In this document: one piece after another, positions 58,868-64,000 of the stretch
Layout: every line of letters starts with the position of its first letter
How positions within the stretch are numbered: the stretch's first letter is position 1
Assembly (NCBI GenBank): GCA_022661535.1
Contig: JAKULF010000011.1
Location: 2,604,001 to 2,668,000, forward strand
Source of the DNA: Eutypa lata
Taxonomy: Eukaryota; Ascomycota; Sordariomycetes; Xylariales; Diatrypaceae
Direction: 5' to 3'
DNA: 64,000 bases
Notes under the pieces: model-generated
What the model saw: only the letters and a program-made list of their open reading frames with translations
The model's database searches: none
Told to the model about the DNA's origin: nothing
Position numbers and translations under genes: made by a program

Positions 58868-60893
58868 ATGAACGATTTACAGACTAGCCCTCTAGGGCCG
58901 GACAGAGGAAACACACTTATTGGGAAGCCGTCCGACCCTCTTCAACTGGGTTCAGAAGAAACGGCAAGCAAAACACCGGAGATGTCGGAAGAGACCTGGA
59001 TGCCATCTAAGCATGAGAAAGCTATCATCTATACGCTTGCATTGCTTAATCTCATCGTATCACTTGATGCGACCATCATTGTTACCGCTTTGCCTGTAAT
59101 ACCCCCTTACAACACGATATCTACCCAGATAACCCACTGACTTACTTCACTTAGGCTATCGTCGCCGATATTGGGGGTACAACCACTGAAGCTTTCTGGA
59201 TTGGTACTTCGTATCTTCTTGTGAATGCAGTTTCTATGCCGATGATATGCTCCATCAGCGATGTGATCGGACGTCCGATTTGCCTTACATTTTCAATCGC
59301 TGCCTTCTCGCTGGGGACGATACTTTGTTGTGTAGCTAATAACATGACTGTCATGCTCGTTGGACGCTGCATCCAGGGTGTTGGAGGAGGTGGCATCCAC
59401 TCGCTGAGCTTGGTCATCCAGACAGATTTCGTCCCTCTACGATGGCGTCCTAAGTGGTATACCATCACGTAAGTACTCGTGCTCCCCCAGTCTCAGTTTC
59501 TAGAGCTGCCACTAGACATAATAACTAACCCGAACTCTGCCAGACTCGGAGCTTGGGCTCTTGGCCTCTCACTTGGACCCATTGTCGGCGGAGCGATTGC
59601 CGAGAAGACTACGTGGCGCTGGATATTCTACCTCATGTTTCCAATCTGCGGCTTTGGTCTGATTGCCGTCCCGTACCTCTTGACGTTACGACCGAAGAAA
59701 TCTACTGCTCAAGAAAAGCTGACCAGGATAGATTGGATTGGTGGATTGATATTTACTGGATCTGCAACGTCATTTCTTATCGCGATCTCTTGGGGCGGCA
59801 CACAGGTACGAGTCACTTGGCCTTCCTCCTATCGTTGTGATCAAGGCTACAGGCATTGACATCATCATATAGCACGAGTGGAATAGCGCAGCCACTATAG
59901 CACCTCTAATCATAGGACTTCTGGGCATGATTGCCACTGGGCTATACGAAGCATATTTTGCTAGTCATCCCTTTCTTCGCAAGTCCCTATTCCACGATAT
60001 TAGTTCCATCGTCACCTATATCGCCGCGGGTATACAGGGTCTAATGGTATGTCCGTTCCGTCTTTAGTATCATGTTACGTTCAGTTGCTGATCTTTCCTG
60101 TGCCTTTAGCTTTACGGAACCCTTTACTAGTAAGTAGCTCTCATCCTGAACATGATAGGGCGCTAATGTTATGTTATCTAGTTGCCCATTTTACTTTTTG
60201 TCGGTGAAGGGATATAGTCCCATTCATACCGGCGTAGCACTACTCCCAAACCTCTTGACCTTCGCCATCGCCGGTTCAGTAACTGGACGTCTAGTAACCC
60301 GGTTCAACAGCTTCCGTTGGGCTATTTGGGGTGGCTGGGTTGTTGGGTCTGTTGGGCCAGCCATGTATATGGTATGGCGAATCAACGATAGCAGACCTGT
60401 ATGGGTCGTTGGCTTCCTCCTTGGAGGTATTGGACACGGAGCCATCCTTACGGCGCAGAATTTCGCTGCGCAAGCGATGTGCAAGCCCGGAGACGAAGGC
60501 CAAGCGGCGGCCATGTATATCTTCCTTCGTCAATTCGGAATGGCATTTGGAGTCGGCATAGGTGCTACTACGTTCCAGAACGTCATGAAAACACGTCTCA
60601 GGGAGAACGGGTTGCCAACAGAGATCGCTGATCATGCTGAAGCTTACATTCCTACCCTGCACAGTCTACCTGAGGGACCTGAGCGGGACACGATCTATGA
60701 TGCCTACAAGCTGGGGTTTCAGGTTGTATATGCTACCTGGCTTGCGCTTTCGGTCTTGATTCTGTTCCTCACCTTGGTGTTCGTCAAACACGCCGATATG
60801 AACAGGAAGCTCAACAGCGAGCATCAGCTTGATAGTGATCGCATGGTCAGGCATTGGGGGAGGAAAGAGAATCAAACTGATCAGGTCGAATAG
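58868..60893 (+). CDS. MFS transporter, DHA2-like drug/metabolite exporter
   Basis: Six exons (58868-59095, 59155-59468, 59544-59805, 59873-60046, 60110-60129, 60182-60893) encode 569 residues. The first helix carries LLNLIVSLDATIIVTALP. Motif A follows in SDVIGRP, then VGRCIQGVGGGG, then LGLSLGPIVGGAIAEKTTWRWIFYL, which is motif C of proton-driven exporters. About 14 helices are visible, as in the DHA2 group that exports drugs and fungal metabolites through the plasma membrane. The C-terminal half has QNFAAQAMCKPGDEGQAAAM and the tail is charged. Exon 5 is only 20 nt. Introns are 52-75 nt. With the nearby P450 it could serve one small pathway, but no backbone synthase is present. Confidence 0.87.
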
Positions 60894-62240
60894 GGATTTC
60901 GACTTTGGCTATGCTGCAAAGCCCTATGTATATGTACTGAACCGATATGGACTTCCTAGTAGAAGTTACTACATGGAGTTTGGATTGTTGGATTGCTGGA
61001 TTTTTGGATAGGATGATACATAAATAATCTGGGGTGCAGTACTGTTCTTGTATCTTTTTTGTTGATAGTCGTTCATTTTATCTACAATGCTCATCTTCAA
61101 ACATGCTATTCCATGTCCTAGGTGTTACGTCACACCACGAGTCCACCACACATTGACACAGGATTCACGGCAACGCCAAAATGCAATCCATTCACGAAGC
61201 TTTTGCCCCCTTATTGCCATATTGCCACAACATCCACGCTTGTGGACATATTCCAACTAATTAAGAGTCACGTTGTTATCAAGCCACTTGTCGACACCAC
61301 CATACTACCTGAACTAGTTAAGTAGCAAGTAATCCGAGGCTGTCTAAGCTCGTACGCGTTCGACGCGGCTTTTTGACACGCCCTAAATGTCGCGATACTT
61401 AAATCGGATAGATTCAGGCGACGCCTTTAACAATATATATACAAAACGTAAGTGTAATTATACGTACTTTGCTAAAAGATTTTACGCCATTTTACATAAG
61501 TATCAACGACGTCCGCACGTTACAGCGGCTTTGTGGGCACGGTCCATATCCACCCACGAAATTCAATGTGCTCGCGGAAAGCTTGCAATCCACTACGCGA
61601 GGATGATTCGGTGCGTATATTGTGTGCCTTGACGCCCCATATATATCTAGGTAGTCACTATATATTATTGATATATACGTATTAACTCAACACGTAAAAA
61701 ATGGCGGTTGAGTCTCCCCAACAGGCGCGACCTCAACTAATATCTCTCTTCTATTCTCAGACGAGCTTTCTACGTTGGTGAAGAGACATATCCTTGCTAC
61801 TTAACTTGCGGTATACGACGCGTAGGTAATACACATCCAAGAGTCTTGGCTTCATATCCGCACATCTCAGTCAGTTTCGCATTGTTAGCAATCAATTCAA
61901 TATAGCTTACGAATCACTCTAGATAATTGCGTGTAGGCAATATGACGATGGATATTGGTAGAAGATAATATGATATGCAACTATTTTTAGACTATACACG
62001 TCATGGCCTTTCCGCGTAGGTACGATCGTCATCCTTGACGCTCCGTTTGTCTCAAGTGTATGTAGTCCGGGGTTGTCTCGGGCCAGGGGTCAACAAGTGC
62101 ATTGTCGGTGTTTTACAATTCGCAGTTTAAATATCGAACAGATCCACCGAACATTGGATGAAAGAAAGAGAAGGAGAAAAAAAACATTCTTGCATTCGTA
62201 CATATATTGCTGGTCAATTGAAGTACTCCTTTTAATAATC
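60894..62240. other. Intergenic
   Basis: No supported gene. An 81-codon ORF at 61387-61632 is rich in Tyr, Arg and Cys and unlike any family I know. Confidence 0.5.
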
Positions 62241-63115
62241 ATGTTCACCAAAATGTCGTCAAAATCATTATTCTTTCTAGCCGTGGCGGCGGTATCACAG
62301 GCGGCGACCCCCGAAGGCTTTGAACCGGCTTCAGAAACGAATCTTTTAGTCTCTTTCGGAGCAGCCGCAGCCGAAAATGGAAATGTTCTCGCGAAATCCG
62401 GTGAGTACTTCGTGGAGGATGTGCAAAGCTACTGCTCTACTAGATCTTAGGCTCCGAGGCTAACCAGTGTTATGTTTATGCAGCAACTCAGACGGCCCCG
62501 GTCATTGGGACGCAGAGCAAATTGGACGGAACGTCATTTGCTGTGGTGATGATCGACCTCGATATCCCAACCGATACTCCGCCCGAGACGGGGACGCTGT
62601 TGCACTGGATGCAAACGGGCCTTACACAGGGCGACTCAGCTACGACCATCAACACGACAACAGGGACGACAACAGCGTTCATGTTCCAAACGTCCGATTC
62701 CCAGTCAGCTCTCGCAGAGTTACATCGGGCCGAACCCCCAGCTAGAGTACCACTTTCCCATAGATATACCCAGATCTTAGTGGACACGTCGGATGCGACG
62801 GAGGAAGACCTCTCGGCTCTCGAAGATGCTTCTGCGAACAGACTGGATTTCGATGCTCTGACTGTCTTGACTGAGGCCGGTCTAGCCGATAAGATCATGG
62901 CGGGAAACTTTTTCAAGGTCGAAAACCCGGGACCGGCAATGGGTACTGTGGCCAGCAACTCTTCAACTGGTGCTGCTACTTCCACGGGATCCACAACCGT
63001 GCCGACCGAGACTCCTGTCCAGAGCCCCATTCAGCCTGCATCGGCGGTTACGCGACAGGCGAGTGGCTTACTCGTTGGTCTTCTGTGTCTAGGAGCTATA
63101 TTCGCGACGTTGTAG
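62241..63115 (+). CDS. Secreted PEBP-like protein, probably GPI-anchored
   Basis: Exons 62241-62400 and 62484-63115 (intron 83 nt, GTGAGT...CAG) encode 263 residues. Signal peptide residues about 1-21 (SLFFLAVAAVSQA). The middle resembles phosphatidylethanolamine-binding proteins: VVMIDLDIPTDTP in place of the usual DPDAP, then LLHWMQTGL for the LHW motif, then a SHRYTQILVD strand for the HRY motif. A Ser/Thr-rich stalk (about 217-243) and a terminal hydrophobic segment (SGLLVGLLCLGAIFATL) with no charged tail indicate a GPI anchor, so the protein should sit at the cell surface. The anion-binding pocket is degenerate, so lipid binding is uncertain. Alternative ATG at 62253. Confidence 0.78.
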
Positions 63116-63595
63116 TTGTGTTAATGATTTATATTCTTGAGGGTTGCTAGGATGGGGACAATGAAAACTTTCAGAGGAGCATGGAATGTACAGATGGAGT
63201 GCAGGTGACGGGCGCAGGTGCAAATAGCGAGCTGTCTTATATTATTGAATATAAATTTAATCTGGTATTCATATTCTACCCAATTGTCTTCCGACCTTTT
63301 TTTGTTTTCTGGCTATGACGACGGTAGTGGGAAAAGCGAAATGAACCATCTATCCATTCTATGAACATGATGAATGCACTAAGTACAGCGACGTGAGAGT
63401 ACGGCAATGAACAGACGAAGAGATTAACCAAGGAGACAGACAACGCTTCCGCCACTGATATAACTAACAAATAGCAAAGCTTGTTAAAACTATATGTCAT
63501 ATGTACAAGAAGTATTAATATGCTATACATCGTAGGTTGTGCTCTTGAACCCCATATACTCAAAGCCTACCGTATAATTAAATCCACATAAGTCC
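63116..63595. other. Intergenic between convergent genes
   Basis: 3' flanks of the PEBP-like gene and of the gene running off the right end. No gene. Confidence 0.5.
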
Positions 63596-64000
63596 TTAAG
63601 TTTCTTTCTTCAATTTTATCCTCAACGCCATATTCTGAACACTCACGACATTACCACTCCCGTCCATTTCAAACACTACAAAATGCCGGGTCAGTAATCA
63701 CTACCAAGAACTGGATGCCAAACAAGATATACGGAATCAGGAGTTTTATAGAAGCCCCTGCTCGAAACTGGGAATGGAGAGAAGCTAATAGAAACCCACC
63801 AAATGTATCAAGAGCTTTCGAGCCGTATTTGACCGCTGATTGGGTTACCCACTTCCCGCAGTTGGTGGAAAACATGTCCTTCGCGTGGTCGTAATCACCG
63901 AGGTTTTCTATGACAGCCTTGAAGGCGACTTTCTTGGATCCGTCCGAGTTCGTCGTCTCAAGGCCAGTCGGGAATATTCGGATTGAAGGGTCCGTAACAT
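63596..64000 (-). CDS. Partial unrecognised gene, C-terminal end
   Basis: The window ends inside this gene. Exon 64000-63800 (frame open to the edge) and final exon 63675-63596 join across a 124-nt intron (GTGGGT...TAG). The visible 92 residues contain FPTGLETTNSDGSKKVAFKA, the segment NLGDYDHAKDMFSTNCGKWV and the ending VQNMALRIKLKKET. There are no membrane segments in the visible part. I do not recognise the family. Frame continuity and the clean joining support a real gene. The donor GTGGGT is weaker than most here. Confidence 0.6.

Noticed and set aside
61387..61632. 81-codon ORF, possible transposon remnant
   Set aside because: No transposase motif, terminal repeats or RIP signature could be identified.

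Overview
This 64 kb window looks like a chromosomal segment of a filamentous ascomycete (Pezizomycotina, probably Sordariomycetes). The genes have short introns (mostly 50-130 nt) with GTAAGT/GTATGT-type donors, CTAAC/CTGAC branch sites and YAG acceptors. The protein families are typical of moulds: DUF3632, fungal rhodopsin-domain protein, Clr5-ankyrin, AA8 cytochrome, secreted PEBP-like protein. One 5.7 kb block is AT-saturated by what looks like repeat-induced point mutation (RIP). No tRNA, rRNA or CRISPR was found. All exon structures were inferred by eye from frame, splice signals and family resemblance.

Layout. 0.3-9.8 kb: a doubtful 61-codon membrane ORF, a 24-residue cysteine-rich metallothionein split by an intron, a UFD1-domain zinc-finger protein on the minus strand, and a five-exon F-box/zinc-binding protein. 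11-22 kb: actin-related protein 6, a stand-alone secreted AA8 (cellobiose-dehydrogenase-type) cytochrome, an Ara2-type aldo/keto reductase and a secreted aldose 1-epimerase. 24.7-31.1 kb: an unrecognised three-exon gene, a DUF3632 protein and a Clr5-ankyrin protein. 32.68-38.42 kb: one RIP-degraded LTR retrotransposon with recognisable 301/302 bp LTRs. 40-50.4 kb: a hidden serine-rich small gene, frataxin, a secreted beta-sandwich-like protein, a bZIP regulator divergent from the AP-3 sigma subunit, and a small conserved membrane protein. 50.9-63.1 kb: a sparse accessory stretch with a cytochrome P450, a rhodopsin-domain seven-helix protein, a DHA2-type MFS exporter and a GPI-anchored PEBP-like protein. 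The last 400 bases hold the C-terminal part of an unrecognised gene.

Functionally the window mixes housekeeping (ARP6 in SWR1 chromatin remodelling, frataxin in iron-sulphur assembly, AP-3 sigma in vesicle transport, UFD1-type ubiquitin handling, D-arabinose dehydrogenase for erythroascorbate) with secreted or accessory functions (AA8 cytochrome, epimerase, P450/MFS pair). Most of the rest is gene-poor intergenic DNA with recurrent TAGG/CCTA tetranucleotide runs. The most interesting observations are: the bZIP frame, which has no in-frame AUG but has two AUG uORFs and a TGACTCA site upstream; small genes too short for a simple ORF search (metallothionein, Ser-rich protein); the 7-nt microexon and the stop-codon hairpin of the F-box gene; and the way RIP fades at the two outer edges of the retroelement.
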